64,000 bases of DNA from Verticillium longisporum (Eukaryota > Ascomycota > Sordariomycetes > Glomerellales > Plectosphaerellaceae), in assembly GCA_019188255.1 (NCBI GenBank), contig JAETXT010000010.1:1674001-1738000 (forward strand). The letters are read 5' to 3'. The notes beneath the pieces were generated by a model. It saw nothing but the letters and a program-made list of their open reading frames with translations. It searched no databases and was not told the origin of the DNA. The translations under genes and the position numbers were made by a program. Shown here one piece after another: positions 11,315-24,000 of the stretch. Within the stretch, counting starts at the first letter, position 1, and each line of letters begins with the position of its first letter.

Positions 11315-12039
11315 ACCTAGCCTGACCCGGAAGAGGTGAGAGGCAGCGGGGTGTTAAGATTCCTGAATAGTGTATTACTTGATTTTGAAGTCTCTTCGTC
11401 TACATGGAGCTGGACGGCTCGGGCTTTGATAGGGTCTCAGGGGATGAGGCTATAGGTTCTTTGCATTACGTTCAGTAGGCTATTTGGCGTTTGCTATCAA
11501 TCCAGATACCCATTTTCACATTCCTGATACAACTTCCACACTATGGAGAAACTATAGTGGCATTAACTGTGTCAAACACTGTTTGCTCCTTCTAATTAAG
11601 TATATAGGGCTTTCACGCCTACAGGAGAAGAGGCCAAGGCAAGCCTCTAAGCAAATTTCAATGCTAAATTACCTACGATAATCACAATTCGAGCCTGCAG
11701 CCCTAATTACCCTTAAGAAAGCCAGTGTATACTCCTCACTTACACAAAATACACAGGCTTCCACGTCTCGTCTTCGACTAGACTGGATTGCCTGCTTCAA
11801 CCAAGTTTAGTATCCTGCCTAGACATTCTCATAGCTCTGATTCTGCAGCTTCGAGACCCCTGCCTCGGACCTACGTGCTATGCGAGTGGCTTCCTCTTGA
11901 CCGTTCCAGTGGTATCATGATTAGAAATTCAAGCCGAGCCTCCCCCAATGAACGCCGTGCCTTCCCTCCATGCTGCGTGCTTTGGTGGAAGCGGTTATGG
12001 GCATCCTGCACCCTTCAGCATGCACTTTGCAATGTCAGG
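11315..12039. other. Convergent intergenic region, partly AT-rich
   Basis: This is the shared 3' flank of the WD40 gene and the Nrd1/Seb1-like gene. About 11470-11790 is AT-rich with TTAATTAAG-like words. No ORF with support and no RNA gene was seen. Confidence 0.5.
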
Positions 12040-14665
12040 CTACTGGCTGTTTTGCTGCCATCCGCCGTAGTTTGAGGACGCACTCGGCATGCCGTTGAAG
12101 CCGTTACCCTGTACGAACTGGTTGTTCGCAATGGGCTGTGAGTTGGCGCCGGAGAGTTTCATATCATCACGACGATCTCGCCCGCCATGACCACCACCGT
12201 TTTTCCGCCGCCATCGATCATCGACGTGAGATGACTTGGGTCCATGGCTTCCACCCTTATCGGTCTGCATGCGGCGACTAATAGCCTTAGACGATACGCC
12301 AGCACCAATCTCGATGTCGGGTTCTTCGACTACAAGACCAGTCTCGATGGGTTTTCCACCGCTGCCGCCGTATTCGGCTGTCAGCATCCACTTGCGATCT
12401 GCTTCCGTAAGCTCGCTGATTGGGATGATGCTGATGCCTGTAGAATAATCACTGCATTGCCGAGGACCGAATCCAACACCCCAGCGAGTCTGCCATGATG
12501 GTTAGCGCGGGAAGATAGTCGAGGCCAAACATGGACGTACCCTTAATTGCAAGCCCTCGGGCCCTTGCGGAAACTCGAGCGCCTCTTTGGCAGCTTCGGC
12601 ATCCTTCCGAGTCAACATTTTAACAAAGGCGTGTCTTTTATCCTTATTGACAATGCAGGTCTGGACCTGACCATACTGGGTGAAGATATTGCGCAACTCT
12701 GGCTCAGAGCATCTAATGAAGGATTGGTATTAGCGTTGAAATGGATAAGCTGGGTTCTAGACTGCGGGGTGTTGGGCTTACGTGACACCTCCAACAAACA
12801 ATGTTCGGCTGTAGACGCGAATCTTGCCCTCAGGAAGAGTCCGATCGTACTCTACCCATTTTTCGTACTGACTGTGCTGAGGCGGTCCCGAAGGGCTGGC
12901 GCGACGACCAGCTGGGCTTCGTTGGCGGTACTCGGAGCTGCGACCTGCGTCGTCTTGACGGTGCCCAAAGTCGTCGCGTCCGTTGCGGGCCTTGTCACGA
13001 GAGTCCCACCGGCGACCTGGCGAGCGGGATCGAGAGCGGTTCGGATACCGGTCTGGGGATCTTTGGCCACCATTATACCCGTAGCGGTCACGTGAATCCG
13101 CATGCCCATTGCTAGTGGCAGGAGCCGCAGCACCCCACGTCGGGGCCGAGGCTGCAGGATAGGGAGGCTGGGCTGCGGGTGCGGCCGGGCCCCCTAGATG
13201 CGGCATCACGCCGGCTTGCTGCATCGTGTTGATAAGGGCCGGAATCTGGTCAAAGGGCACACCTTGCTCGGCGAGAGCTTTGATCAGCATGACCTGTTGT
13301 TGCACATCAGGGGTAAGGGCCTGTGGCGCGGCCGGAGGAGGGGGCACGCCTGGATAACCAGTCCCCATGAGACCAGAGAACGCAGGCGGAGGGGCCTGCT
13401 GGTTGTGTGCCGGCGGGTGAGCTGCTTGGGGCGGATAAGCATAAGGCATGGGGGGAGCAGGGCCCGAAGCCGCGGCTGGTGGTGGCGGCGGCACGGAGTA
13501 GGACGGCGGGAGGGCATTTGTCGCCTGAGGAGCTGGCTGTCGTTGGCTGATGGTGTTCAGAAGTCCTGCCAGGCCGTTCAGCGCGGACGGGGCTGCAGTT
13601 GGAGGTGGATGAGCTGGCGTAGGAACATGCTGTTGTGAAGCAGGACCGTTTGTTCGTGCAATATTCGCTAGAGCCTCCATGATGGCATTGCTGCTCGGAG
13701 GGGCGGCAGGAGGTTTGGCGGCGTTGGTACTAGGAGCCAGGCCAAGGAATGCAAGAAGACCGGGAGGGGGACTTCCCTCAGGGGTCGTGGACTTGACTGT
13801 GTGGTGGTCAGCTTGACGTCCAAAGGGCTGCGACAGCCGTGGCATCGGGCATGAATTCTACGTACCAAACGCAGCGACAGGCGGAGTGGCCAGCTTGGTT
13901 CTGAACGAGTCAATCATGGACTGGGGAAAGGTCTGGCCCTTTTCCCAGATATCCAGAAGCTTCGAGATCTTCTCCTACAATGTGATACAATACGTAAGTG
14001 GATGGTCGAACAAGTAGCGAAACCGTGTGTTTCATCACCAAGACGCGAGGCCGAAACGGCAAGAGACAGGTTCATGGCAGATCTAGGGAAAGCAGTGCTG
14101 CTGCTTCCGCGTCGTTCAATGGTAGAGATCTCTGAATGAACCAGTCTCCGACTGTCAAGCTGGCAATACGCCTTACGATCTGCTGATAGGCCTCTGGACC
14201 GCCAAATACACTGGAGCGGCTTACCTTGTGGTTTTCTGGTGCAGACTGGACAATATCATTCATCAACACGGGCATCAGCTCCGTCACGCGGTGAACGCCA
14301 GCAGCAAAGGTTCCGTCAGTAGCGGAGCCATCTACGTCCTGGCCGGAGGATTTCGCTCGCTCCAACCACTTGCGCGTTACCGAGTCTACAACGTATAGCA
14401 CTCCAAGTTTGTGGTCGCCTGCTGTCTTCTTGAAGTGTGTGTAAATCTTTTGGATCAAGACAGATTCAGACTGAGAGAGATAAAGTCAGCAACAACTCGG
14501 ACAGATGTGGTTTACATATGAGCGTTGTTAACATAGAGTCCGTACCTGAACGCTGCCAACGCAGAGCGCTGTTATGGAAGAAATGCGAGACCCAGATACA
14601 CCAGGAGGCTTAAGGTGAGACATGGCCTGCAGGCCAGCCTCGAGCTCAGCAACAGGAGATGCCAT
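12040..14665 (-). CDS. nrd1: Nrd1/Seb1-like RNA polymerase II CTD-binding termination factor
   Basis: RNA-binding protein that reads the Pol II CTD and nascent RNA to drive transcription termination. Six exons (14665-14546, 14470-14225, 13974-13866, 13796-12782, 12712-12541, 12489-12040) give 703 residues with all phases matching. Residues 1-158 are a CTD-interacting domain (LGVLYVVDSVTRKWLE; MPVLMNDIVQSAPE; KLLDIWEKGQTFP). A long Pro/Ala/Gln-rich linker follows, then an Arg/Ser-rich stretch with RSRSRSPGRR. The RRM begins near residue 487 with RTLFVGGV (RNP2) and includes KRHAFVKM. It is followed by the RWGVGFGPR segment diagnostic of Nrd1/Seb1. Intron 2 (14224-13975) is 250 bp, and its first 51 codons are open in frame, so retention would truncate the CID. 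The gene is convergent with the WD40 gene. Confidence 0.93.
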
Positions 14666-15837
14666 GATGGATCCTTATTCGCGACGTTTGTTCGTTACGA
14701 TATACGAAAGTGTAGAGGAGACTCCGGCGCAAAACGAGAGCGCTCGCGGCTACGGCGACGTGGTACGTACGCTACTGTTTCGCACGAGACGTGAAGTTGG
14801 TAGCTAGGTAGCAGTGTTTCGAGGTTTCGCGGGGGCCACAGTCCTTATACGTCCTGGAGGGAGATGGTGTTGTCGAAGAGTAGATAAATCTCGTGCTTGG
14901 GTAAAAGGGAGCGATAGTCCACCGCAGGCAATGGAAGGTCAGGTTGGGAGCGGGGCCTGACAAGAGGGTGCAGTTGCCGTATAAGAAGGCAATTACGAGG
15001 AAATCTTGGAAGGTACTCTCTGCTAGGACGCTCTTTCCTCACGTGCTGTTGCGCTGCTTCGCTTCACCAGCTCGCTATCAATCACGTACCCTCTGAAGAG
15101 TAGAATGCCCAGCCTTTACTAGTAGTCGGACCAGACGATTGCAATGATGACGAAGATTCAGAGGTTCAAGATGCAAGCTAATCGTCAGACGAAGCCTAGG
15201 AGTGTGTGCGGCAAGTCGGGCGGCCTGCAACTCGCGACCCTCTACTGCACACCAAGCGCGAGAACCACCAGTTGGTCGTGTCACGACGAATTGAATACAA
15301 TGTGTGAATGATAACGATCAGCAGATGGCGTAGATCTGCATGGTCGATGCGAAAGTGTTCATCAGGCGCGCTGGTCGGACTGCACGATGAAGCGATGGTC
15401 GGGCGTGATGGATCTGTCGATGAAGGTAGAAGATGGATGAGACGGAGCAGGTCAGGCAGGTGACAGTGTTTGGACTTTAAATCCTGGGGGCGGGACAGAG
15501 GTGACTGATCGCGTCAAATTTGCAGTGTCAGCTTTTTCCGTTCATCAGTGAGTGGTCCATGCGCCAGGATTCGGTCGGGTTAGTGCGGTTAGCAGATGAA
15601 TGTGATCACGTGGTCTCGCAAAATCATTCCAAAGGCGCCGCGTCGGGGTGCTGAGAGATCCTCAACAACGGCGGAACATGGAGTACAGACAGCCCAAGTA
15701 ATAATGCCAGGCCATACAAGACAGTTCTTGAAATTATTATTTTGTTTAATACTGTGGATAACACGTTCTACTTCGAGGCTTGTGAGAACAAAAGAACACA
15801 CAAAAGTGAAGTCTCGTACGAGATGCGTCAGGAATTG
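14666..15837. other. Intergenic: Nrd1-like promoter to tRNA-Lys
   Basis: 5' flank of the Nrd1/Seb1-like gene. A 65-codon minus frame at 14845-15042 and others are short and have no recognisable domain. No repeats of note. Confidence 0.4.
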
Positions 15838-15910
15838 AGCCCAACGGGGGGCTCGAACCCCCAACCTTGAGATTAAGAGTCTCACGCTCTACCGATTGAG
15901 CTAGCCGGGC
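15838..15910 (-). tRNA. tRNA-Lys (anticodon CTT), intronless
   Basis: On the minus strand the sequence folds as a standard cloverleaf. The acceptor stem is GCCCGGC with GTTGGGC (two G-U pairs). The D arm carries GCTCAATCGGTAGAGC (box A). The anticodon stem-loop GAGACTCTTAATCTC has the anticodon CTT. The T arm GGGGGTTCGAGCCCCC includes box B GGTTCGAGCCC. The discriminator is T and no intron is present. A short T run downstream on the minus strand (CTTTTG) could serve as Pol III terminator. Confidence 0.95.
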
Positions 15911-17339
15911 AGGCAGGTTGCTTATTGATGCTGGAAGTCTCACCAGGACCTGTTTATGTAAGGCTCATGTCTCATGGTAAAGATGCGGATCCAAGCTCTC
16001 TCCACCGTACGCTCCATGCTTGTTGCAAAATTCAAACCATCAGAGAAGCAAGCTACCTAGTTAAAGCAGATTGTCAAGCCGCCCGAGTGACTTCTAGCCA
16101 CCCACATGCTCGCAAGCCGGGCTGTGTCTCTTTCTGATGTGTAAGAGGTGCATTGGATGCAGGCCATGCCCAGGCTCGGCAGGTCAGACGGAGCAAGGTC
16201 AAAACACCTCATTCCCGAAGTTGTACCCGCTGCCAAGCATTCGTGACAGCACATACTGGGCTATTCATCCTCACGCCCGAGGTCTTGGAGAGGTGCCGTC
16301 GCATCATGGATGAACGGAAGCCTTTCAAAAAGTCGGCGGAAATCTCGGAACATTGGTCATTGTCTTCCTTCATGTGATATGAATGAAGGTATGAGGTTTT
16401 GAGCATGTCTGGATTGGAGTTGGGATCGTGCTAATTACTCCGAATCGTGCCGGTTATTAGCGATGCACAGTGTAGGTATCAGATCGCGCGCAAGCCTCGT
16501 CGGGTGGTTTGGGTGGTCAGTCCTCATGTCGCTACGGCGCTCGTCCGAATGTCTCGCCGGGGTCCAGCACCGATCGCGAGAGCTAGTCTCTCTTCTGCGG
16601 TTTGTCTGGAAGATGTGGCGCAATTGGCTGTCACTTCCTCTCAGATAAATCTTCCATCGCCCGGTACTTCAGGACGGTACAGGGTCTTGAAAAGAAACAT
16701 GGACAGGCACGAGGTGCCAACAATTTATTGACGACCTCGCTTGCTTGTTATCCTCGGTCCCAACCTCAATGGCAGGATCCTGGCTCGGACCAATGGGACC
16801 GGAAAAGGCGCTCAACGGTCAATGGGTCCTTTGCCGGCCCCGAAGCTCCCATGCGCTGCAGCTGGGTCGTCTGGACTACCTAAGGTACCTTAACCTACCT
16901 TGCCCAGAGGTAGGCTGCAGGCGATGAGATGACGTCCATTGAGCTGGAGCGTCCATTGGGGGAAAGGCTGGTTGAGAGAGTGGATTGCCACAGGGCAGAT
17001 GTGGGCGGCGGCACTGTGATGTAACTCAGGCCGCCCCCTGCGACTCCCGGAACGGCCGTGCTAGTAGGTTTGTTCGACCTGTGTCCTCCCCAAGCACTAG
17101 GCACTAGGGGGGGTGAGTGAGGCTTGGGGGGAGGGCCTTGGTGGCTGGCTTCCTGAGGTGTGAAGGTGCGCAAGCCGCGCCAGGCCAGCACCCGGACGCC
17201 GACCTTGGCTCCGCCGTATTTTTCCCCGAATGCGCATTTTTCTGCCAACCTGTTCTCCTTTCACTTCCTCTCCTTCTCCATCCCCCTCCCGACCATCCAT
17301 CTCAGCAGTTCCTCATACTCCTGAATATCCTCTTTCACA
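15911..17339. other. Intergenic: citrate synthase upstream region
   Basis: No supported coding region. The palindrome TAAGGTACCTTA (16881-16892) lies 448 bp before the citrate synthase ATG. From about 17250 to 17335 the plus strand is strongly pyrimidine-rich (CTTTCACTTCCTCTCC), the usual leader-proximal CT tract of highly expressed fungal genes. Confidence 0.5.
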
Positions 17340-18877
17340 ATGGCCTCCGTGTCGCGCATCGGCTCCTCTGCCCTGCGAGCTTCGCTCCGGGCCAACAACA
17401 CCAGGCTTTCGGCTTTCCAGGCCGCTCGCTGCTACTCGGCCAAGTCCCAGGTACGACGGTCTCCCTTCGCGGCTGAGAGGGCCACGATGCTTCGCATCTA
17501 CGACCTCAATGCCGCGGCCATTCAGTGCAATCCTCCATTGGCGACGTCTAAACTAACCCGTCTCTTCCTCCCTAGACCCTGAAGGAGCGCTTCGCTGAGC
17601 TTCTTCCCGAGAAGATCGAGGAGATCAAGACCCTGCGCAAGGAGCATGGCTCCAAGGTCGTCGACAAGGTCACCCTTGACCAGGTCTACGGCGGTGCCCG
17701 CAGCGTCAAGTGTCTCGTCTGGGAGGGTTCCGTTCTCGACTCCGAGGAGGGTATCCGCTTCCGCGGCAAGACCATCCCCGAATGCCAGGAGCTTCTCCCC
17801 AAGGCCCCCGGCGGCAAGGAGCCCCTCCCCGAGGGTCTCTTCTGGCTTCTCCTGACCGGCGAGGTCCCTACCGAGCAGCAGGTCCGCGACCTGTCCGCCG
17901 AGTGGGCCGCCCGTGCCGACCTCCCCAAGTTCGTCGAGGAGCTCATCGACCACTGCCCTACCGACCTGCACCCCATGGCGCAGTTCTCCCTCGCCGTCAC
18001 TGCTCTTGAGCACTCCTCCTCCTTCGCCAAGGCTTACGCCAAGGGCGTCAACAAGAAGGAGTACTGGGGCTACACCTTTGAGGACTCGATGGACCTCATT
18101 GCCAAGTTGCCCACCATTGCCGCTCGCATCTACCAGAACGTCTTCAAGGGCGGCAAGGTCGCCGAGGTCCAGAAGGACAAGGATTACTCCTTCAACTTTG
18201 CCAACCAGCTTGGCTTCGGCAGCAACGAGGGCTTCATTGAGCTGCTGCGTCTCTACCTGACCATCCACACCGACCACGAGGGTGGCAACGTCAGCGCCCA
18301 CACGACCCACCTCGTCGGCAGCGCTCTCAGCTCCCCTTACCTCTCCGTGGCCGCCGGCCTCAACGGTCTCGCCGGTCCCCTGCACGGCCTCGCCAACCAG
18401 GAGGTCCTCAACTGGCTCACCGACATGAAGAAGTCGGTTGGCGACGACCTCTCGGACAAGTCCATCACCGACTACCTCTGGTCGACCCTCAACGCCGGCC
18501 GCGTCGTGCCCGGCTACGGCCACGCCGTCCTCCGCAAGACGGATCCCCGCTACAGCGCCCAGCGCACCTTCGCCCAGGCCCACATGCCCGACGACCCCAT
18601 GTTCAAGCTCGTCAGCCAGGTCTACAAGATCGCCCCCGGCGTCCTGACCGAGCACGGCAAGACCAAGAACCCCTACCCCAACGTCGACGCCCACTCTGGC
18701 GTGCTCCTCCAGCACTACGGTCTGACCGAGGCCAACTTCTACACCGTTCTCTTCGGTGTGTCCCGCGCCATTGGTGTGCTTCCCCAGCTCATCATTGACC
18801 GCGCCGTCGGTGCCCCCATTGAGCGCCCCAAGTCTTTCTCCACCGAGAAGTGGATCGAGATTTGCAAGAAGCTGTAA
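17340..18877 (+). CDS. cit1: Citrate synthase, mitochondrial
   Basis: Condenses acetyl-CoA and oxaloacetate to citrate, the entry step of the TCA cycle, in the mitochondrial matrix. Two exons (17340-17450, 17576-18877) give 470 residues. The intron has an AACTAAC branch point. Residues 1-36 form an Arg/Ala/Ser-rich amphipathic presequence ending near RCYSAKSQ, so matrix targeting is expected. The catalytic triad is His307 (GPLHG), His353 (GYGHAVLRK) and Asp408 (NVDAHSG). Their 46- and 55-residue spacings equal those of the pig enzyme triad (His274, His320, Asp375). The C-terminus KKL is not a good PTS1, so I do not propose peroxisomal targeting. Codons are strongly C-ending, as in abundant proteins. 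The YHM2 citrate carrier is the next gene on the same strand. A 527-codon antisense frame here is a codon-bias shadow. Confidence 0.98.
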
Positions 18878-20542
18878 ATGGGCAGCGAGCAATGCAGAGA
18901 GCGAGAGAATCCGGGGGGCGGTGAGGGCGCGGGCGAAGGCGAAGGCGCGCGCCAGACGAATGAACTGTCGTACAGTTTTCCAATGGCGACATGACACGAT
19001 AGAAGGAGACCAGGACCGGGAAGCCATCACGAACAACCCAGAAAAGTGTTGCTTCAGTCGGGGTGGATAGCAGACGACGAAACTGAAGCTTCGGAACGAT
19101 ACCAATCCACTTGCGCTTGTACAATACTACATACAACTCTTACTATTACTGCTTGGGTGGAGGGAGAAAAGGGGACGGAGCGGAGAAGGTCGTGTATGCT
19201 TTCTCAGATAAACCTAGGCTCAGAATATGGCTCGTTTGGTTCTTACTTCTTTTCTTCTGGTGCCTCGTTTCGTCTGATGCCTGGTGATCCTCTTGCGTTG
19301 TGAACGTATACTGTAAGGCTGTGCGGACAACGCGAATCCCGTGGGTCGGAGTTGGCGGCTCATACGATTGGCCAATCGTAGAAAGAGCAAGGAGAAACAA
19401 GACGAATGTCCAATGCATCAGTTGTGTCGGTGCATGGCTTGCTTGGCTTACTTGGCTTGCTTGCACAGCATGGCGGTCCGGTCGTCGGAAGTTCCCCACG
19501 GAATTTTGCGTTGAGCTCACGCACGCGCCAAGGGGGGGGCCGCCAGCAAAAAAAAAAAAAAAAAGCTCAGCTGTTGAGAGTCGAGCGGCACAAGGTTGGG
19601 GAGCTGTCGAGCTCTTTTTGGGGCTGGCTGGCTCTGGCCTGTTGGAGCGGGCCATGGTGTCGACCAACCACGGTCGAGCTGCAACCAGCCGGTACCTGCG
19701 AGCCATGTACCGGTCACCGAGTACCAGGCACCGGATTACGAGCTCGTCGCCGAGGAGGCAAGCTCTATTGCTGCCACCTGAAGGGCGGAACACGGCTTCG
19801 AGACGAACTCAAACACGCGTGAAGACTGATAATCGCTGAACACCCCTCATTCAGGCCCGCCTCCGATTGTCGCGCTGTCGTGTTGTCGCACGAGATGTCC
19901 CGAATCAATGGAGACGGCCGAGGGACATGCAGAAGCATAGCCGATACGGAGGCGGCTTGTACCGTCTGAGCCCACAATGGTGGGAGCTTTTTGGGGGAGT
20001 GGTTAGCGCCAGAAAATCCCGACGAGTGAGAGTGAGAGGGCGACCATTGCTTTCCTCGCCTTGAGACCTTGGGGGGGCGGCTGAGGTGAAGGCCCCCAGC
20101 GCCTCAGCGAGGCCGTGCAGACGCTGAGGCGCTGTAACGGGCGCTGTCGCTCACTGTCTCTGCCCAACTGCTGGGCGAGGCAAGGCGCGCGAGGCAGGAT
20201 GAGCAAGCAATGCACAGCCTGGTGTGGCATCGAGCTGCTTCCACGTGCTTAGAGGACGTCCCTGCCCACCTCCCTGATCCAGAGCGCGGTAAACCACCAT
20301 CTCGCATCGTCTTCATCCTCGGCCTGGCCATCAAACCTCCACCTCCACATTCACGTTCATCGCAGCTCGTTGCATCCCGCTCCACTTTCCAGTCTACTCT
20401 CCAGTCTCCCCCCTCGGACGTTACCCGAGTCCTCCCTTTCCTCCCACTACTACTCGCTCCCTCCCGGTTCTCACCACACTCCGCGAAGAAGCACACTCTC
20501 CCCTTGGTCAGGGCCCCCTATCGTCACCTTCCAACAAGAGCC
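18878..20542. other. Intergenic: citrate synthase 3' flank and YHM2 promoter
   Basis: Holds a 17-base poly(A) tract (about 19548-19564) preceded by a G8 run, and a CT-rich leader from about 20320 to 20540 before the carrier ATG. Several overlapping frames (up to 215 codons at 19146-19793, minus) have no recognisable domain and I do not call them. Confidence 0.45.
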
Positions 20543-21643
20543 ATGGTCGCCGTCGCCCACGTTCCCGCCCCCATCGGGGAGCCCGCGAAGCTGGAGAAGA
20601 AGCCCGTCAAGTTCTCCAACTTGCTCCTCGGTGCCGGTCTCAACATGTTTGAGGTCACCACCCTTGGCCAGCCCCTCGAGGTCGTCAAGACCACCATGGC
20701 CGCCAACCGTGGCGACGGCTTCACGACCTCGCTCGGCCGCATCTGGTCTCGCGGTGGTGTTCTCGGCTGTGAGTCTCCCTCCGTCCTACCGAACTGCTCG
20801 TGAAGCATCGACAGCCGCGCAATACAACTGCTGACCACCCCTTGCACAGTCTACCAGGGCCTCATCCCCTGGGCCTGGATCGAAGCCTCCACCAAGGGTG
20901 CCGTTCTGCTCTTCGTCGCCTCCGAGGCCGAGTACTACGCGCGCGCGCTGGCGCCTCCGAGTTCACCGGCGGTATCACTGGTGGTGTCGTCGGTGGTGTT
21001 GCTCAGGCCTACGCCACCATGGGCTTCTGCACCTGCATGAAGACGGTCGAGATCACCAAGCACAAGCAAGCCGCCGCCGGCGTCGTGCCCCAGAGCACCT
21101 TTGCCACCTTCATGGACATTTACCGCCGCGAGGGCATCCGTGGCATCAACAAGGGTGTCAACGCTGTCGCCATTCGCCAGATGACCAACTGGGGCTCCCG
21201 TTTCGGTCTCTCGCGTCTCGCCGAGCAGGGCATCCGCCGCGCCACCGGCAAGGAGGGCGGCGAGAAGCTCGCCGCTTGGGAGAAGATCCTCGCCAGTGCC
21301 TTCGGTGGTGGCCTCAGCGCCTGGAACCAGCCCATCGAGGTCATCCGCGTCGAGATGCAGAGCAAGAAGGAGGACCCCAACCGGCCCAAGAAGATGACCG
21401 TCGGCAACACCTTCCGCTACATCTACGACACCAACGGCATCCGCGGTCTCTACCGTGGTGTCGCGCCCCGTATCGGTCTCGGCATCTGGCAGACCATCTG
21501 CATGGTTGCCATGGGTGACATGTGAGTTTTTTGCCATGCTCCCGTGCTCGTGACATGACATGTGCTAATCATAATGCGCGCTACACAGGGCCAAGACCTA
21601 CGTCGAGAGGCTCACCGGTGACGTCGTCACTGCGAAGCACTAA
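20543..21643 (+). CDS. yhm2: Mitochondrial citrate/2-oxoglutarate carrier YHM2 (one-base frameshift)
   Basis: Mitochondrial carrier family protein of the inner membrane that exports citrate in exchange for 2-oxoglutarate, feeding cytosolic acetyl-CoA and NADPH. Exons 20543-20768, 20850-21521 and 21589-21643. Motifs match the YHM2 subgroup: [56 protein letters not shown] and [22 protein letters not shown]. In exon 2 the frame breaks at about 20948-20950: the codons up to EYYARA continue only if one base is added before GASEFTGG. The break follows a GCGCGCGC run and both sides are well conserved, so a sequencing or assembly deletion is more likely than a real null allele. Intron 2 uses AT|GTGAGT. 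It lies 1.7 kb downstream of citrate synthase on the same strand. Confidence 0.93.
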
Positions 21644-24000
21644 GCGGCGTATTTCTCCAGTCGTGGAAAAAGAGAGAGGGAACCCGACCGCAGCCAGACG
21701 CTGATGTGGAGGGAGGTGGAGGCCCCTCGCATATTTCTCGAATCATACCATCGTCTGTCGACGGCGATGCTGTCCTAGCGACGTAAACCTCCTGCTGTAA
21801 TTTGCGTTTTCTGTTGTAGTCTTTTCTGGTTCTAGACTTGCTCACACGCCGTGTGCGGATGGATGGCGAATGCCCATGTGCGCTTCCGGATATTATAGAC
21901 TTGGTTGGCTAGGCCTCGTCCGTTCTGCCGTGACGTGCCTTTCGTGTGTTGTGGTGATGACATGAAGTGGTGTAGCATGACTGACTAGGGGCCTCGGGGG
22001 GGTTAGCCATGCTGTTCTCCCGATACTTTCTGACGTACATGGTCATTGTTGACATGTCGTTGAAAATCATGCTCAAACCATACGGTCTGACGTATACTCA
22101 CACCATATGGATCAGAGGGGACATGCAGGTAGCTACTTGCCAGGCCACTGATGGCTCAGTTGCGATCGCTGGTCTGTATGCCTTCGTCATGCCGTCGTCC
22201 TCCGCGTTAGCGCTGAACGTCGCTCAACCGCAGGGCTCTCGGCGTCGATGTCATGTTGCTAGTCAACCTGCTGAAGATACTGGAGGGATGCTGAATATTC
22301 CATAGCCGGTTTGGTTGGGTCATCGCTCGCCTGGAAAGCTGCTGTTGAAGGACGGTCTGGGGTTCCTCATCGCCACCTGTTCTCCTGGGGGCATGGCTTC
22401 AACGGGTCAGGAACACTCGTGCGTTCTAATCTTATATTTCTCGAGTATCAACGGAGAGAAGTGCAAAGATTGCTTACTTCTTACTCAGTTCAACATACTA
22501 CATGTGTCATCGATAAAAGTCCTATGGTCCATTGGAGAGCTAGTTGACCTCTGTGGAAGCACCATGCTCGTAGTGTTTCTCCGCCACGTTACATATAACA
22601 GACGAAGAACCGTTTCAACAGTACTCGGAGGATTGGTTGTGTTATATAACTAGAGATACACGAATCAGACACTGCTCAGCAGGTCGAATCTCCGGCTTCG
22701 GCTGACGCCGGCGGAGGCTTCAATGAGCAATCCATGTTCGGGGCCCAGATGTCTGGTCTGACGTGGGAGTCTCTTCTGAATCTGCTTTCTGCTGACGTCC
22801 AGTAGAAACACGACGGTTGATACGTTGCTCTACCAGAGATCTCTTTCCCCTCCAAGCTTATGGGCTTTGTCATGACGCAGCTGGGGAGGGGTGTCTGGCA
22901 GAGGTGAAGTATGTTACCTCGTGTACTCTTGCAGGATCCTTGGCTGCAACAGCCTGATATTTATCACTCTGTTGATTCAATATGGCTGGAGCGTGTCGAA
23001 GTAATCTGACACGGCTGTTTGTATCGTCAGTGTTTCGGTCCTCTTCGTGGGATGACAATCACAATGTGGACAGCCCGGGGATCAAACACAAAGCGAGCCA
23101 TCGGCTCTTCTTCTCGAGATTTGTCTCAAAGTACCTAAGAGCGTAAATCAACTGTGGTGTTCCTTGCATTTTGTGGTCTGGAAGAGCCGGTAACTCATGA
23201 GAAAGCAAAATCCTAAATCGTCCTGACCCTGCTGCTCTGCTTGTCCTTGGCGGACAATCTCGGAACATACTGGGTTTTCGTGGTTCTCACGAACTCTAGC
23301 TCGGATTTGTGAAAGAAGTACTCGGCAGCTTTGTTGGCTGCGGTTCGGTGCCATTTACTACTCAAGCTGAAGAAGCTTCGCGGTGATGCAGGTAGCCGTC
23401 CCTGACGGGGCGCGCAAGGTAAATTCTACCGAGCATCGGACACACTTCGGTTTCTTTTTTGGCTCAATGTCCATCTGCTTCCGGTATATCAAAGACTGTT
23501 CAAGAGTGTATGTATGAATGGATCTTTGGTGAGAAAGTCGGCAGCTTCATTATCTTAGGTCCACATGTTCGGCATTTTCAAAGAACACTTCATTTTCGTC
23601 ACTCGTCACCTTGACGGGCGTGCGCTAGACTACGAGTACCGGAGATAACCTTCTGGTACAATAGATTCAGCCTTGGTACTGGGGTCAGGTAAGATGCGAG
23701 CAGTATCATGGGGTTAACGATCCTGCTTCAGAGATGGTATGGTGTATCCTGCTAGATAACAAAGCCGTCAGGCCCAGCAACCACGCTGAATAACAATAAC
23801 TACGTGGATCGCATTCAAACCCGTACTGAACAATAGAAGTGACATGCGAAGGAATATGTACTTGCTCTATCTTGAACTCGTGCTGTGCCTGCTATTCAAA
23901 TTCGACTCGCGACATCTCACGGATATCACGACTTTCGCAATTCAACGACAAGGCGATTTCGCTCTGAATTCACAGCGGGAACGGCACCGATCACACCAGT
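21644..24000. other. Gene desert, left part (YHM2 3' side)
   Basis: 3' flank of the carrier gene followed by sequence with many short interrupted frames on both strands. A minus-strand stretch near 23500-23560 reads vaguely like a retroelement C-terminal region (NEAADFLTK), but it is too short and broken to call. No repeats with clear ends. Confidence 0.4.

Noticed and set aside
14845..15042. 65-codon minus-strand frame upstream of the Nrd1-like gene
   Set aside because: Too short, no family match, and no splice-consistent extension.
17522..19105. 527-codon minus-strand frame opposite citrate synthase
   Set aside because: It is a shadow of the strongly biased coding strand; it has no recognisable domain and its composition mirrors the sense codons.
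19146..19793. 215-codon minus-strand frame
   Set aside because: No domain, includes a translated poly(T) tract, and overlaps promoter-like sequence.
23400..23620. Copia-like polymerase remnant on the minus strand
   Set aside because: Only a few residues (NEAADFLTK) are suggestive, with stops on both sides and no other element motif.
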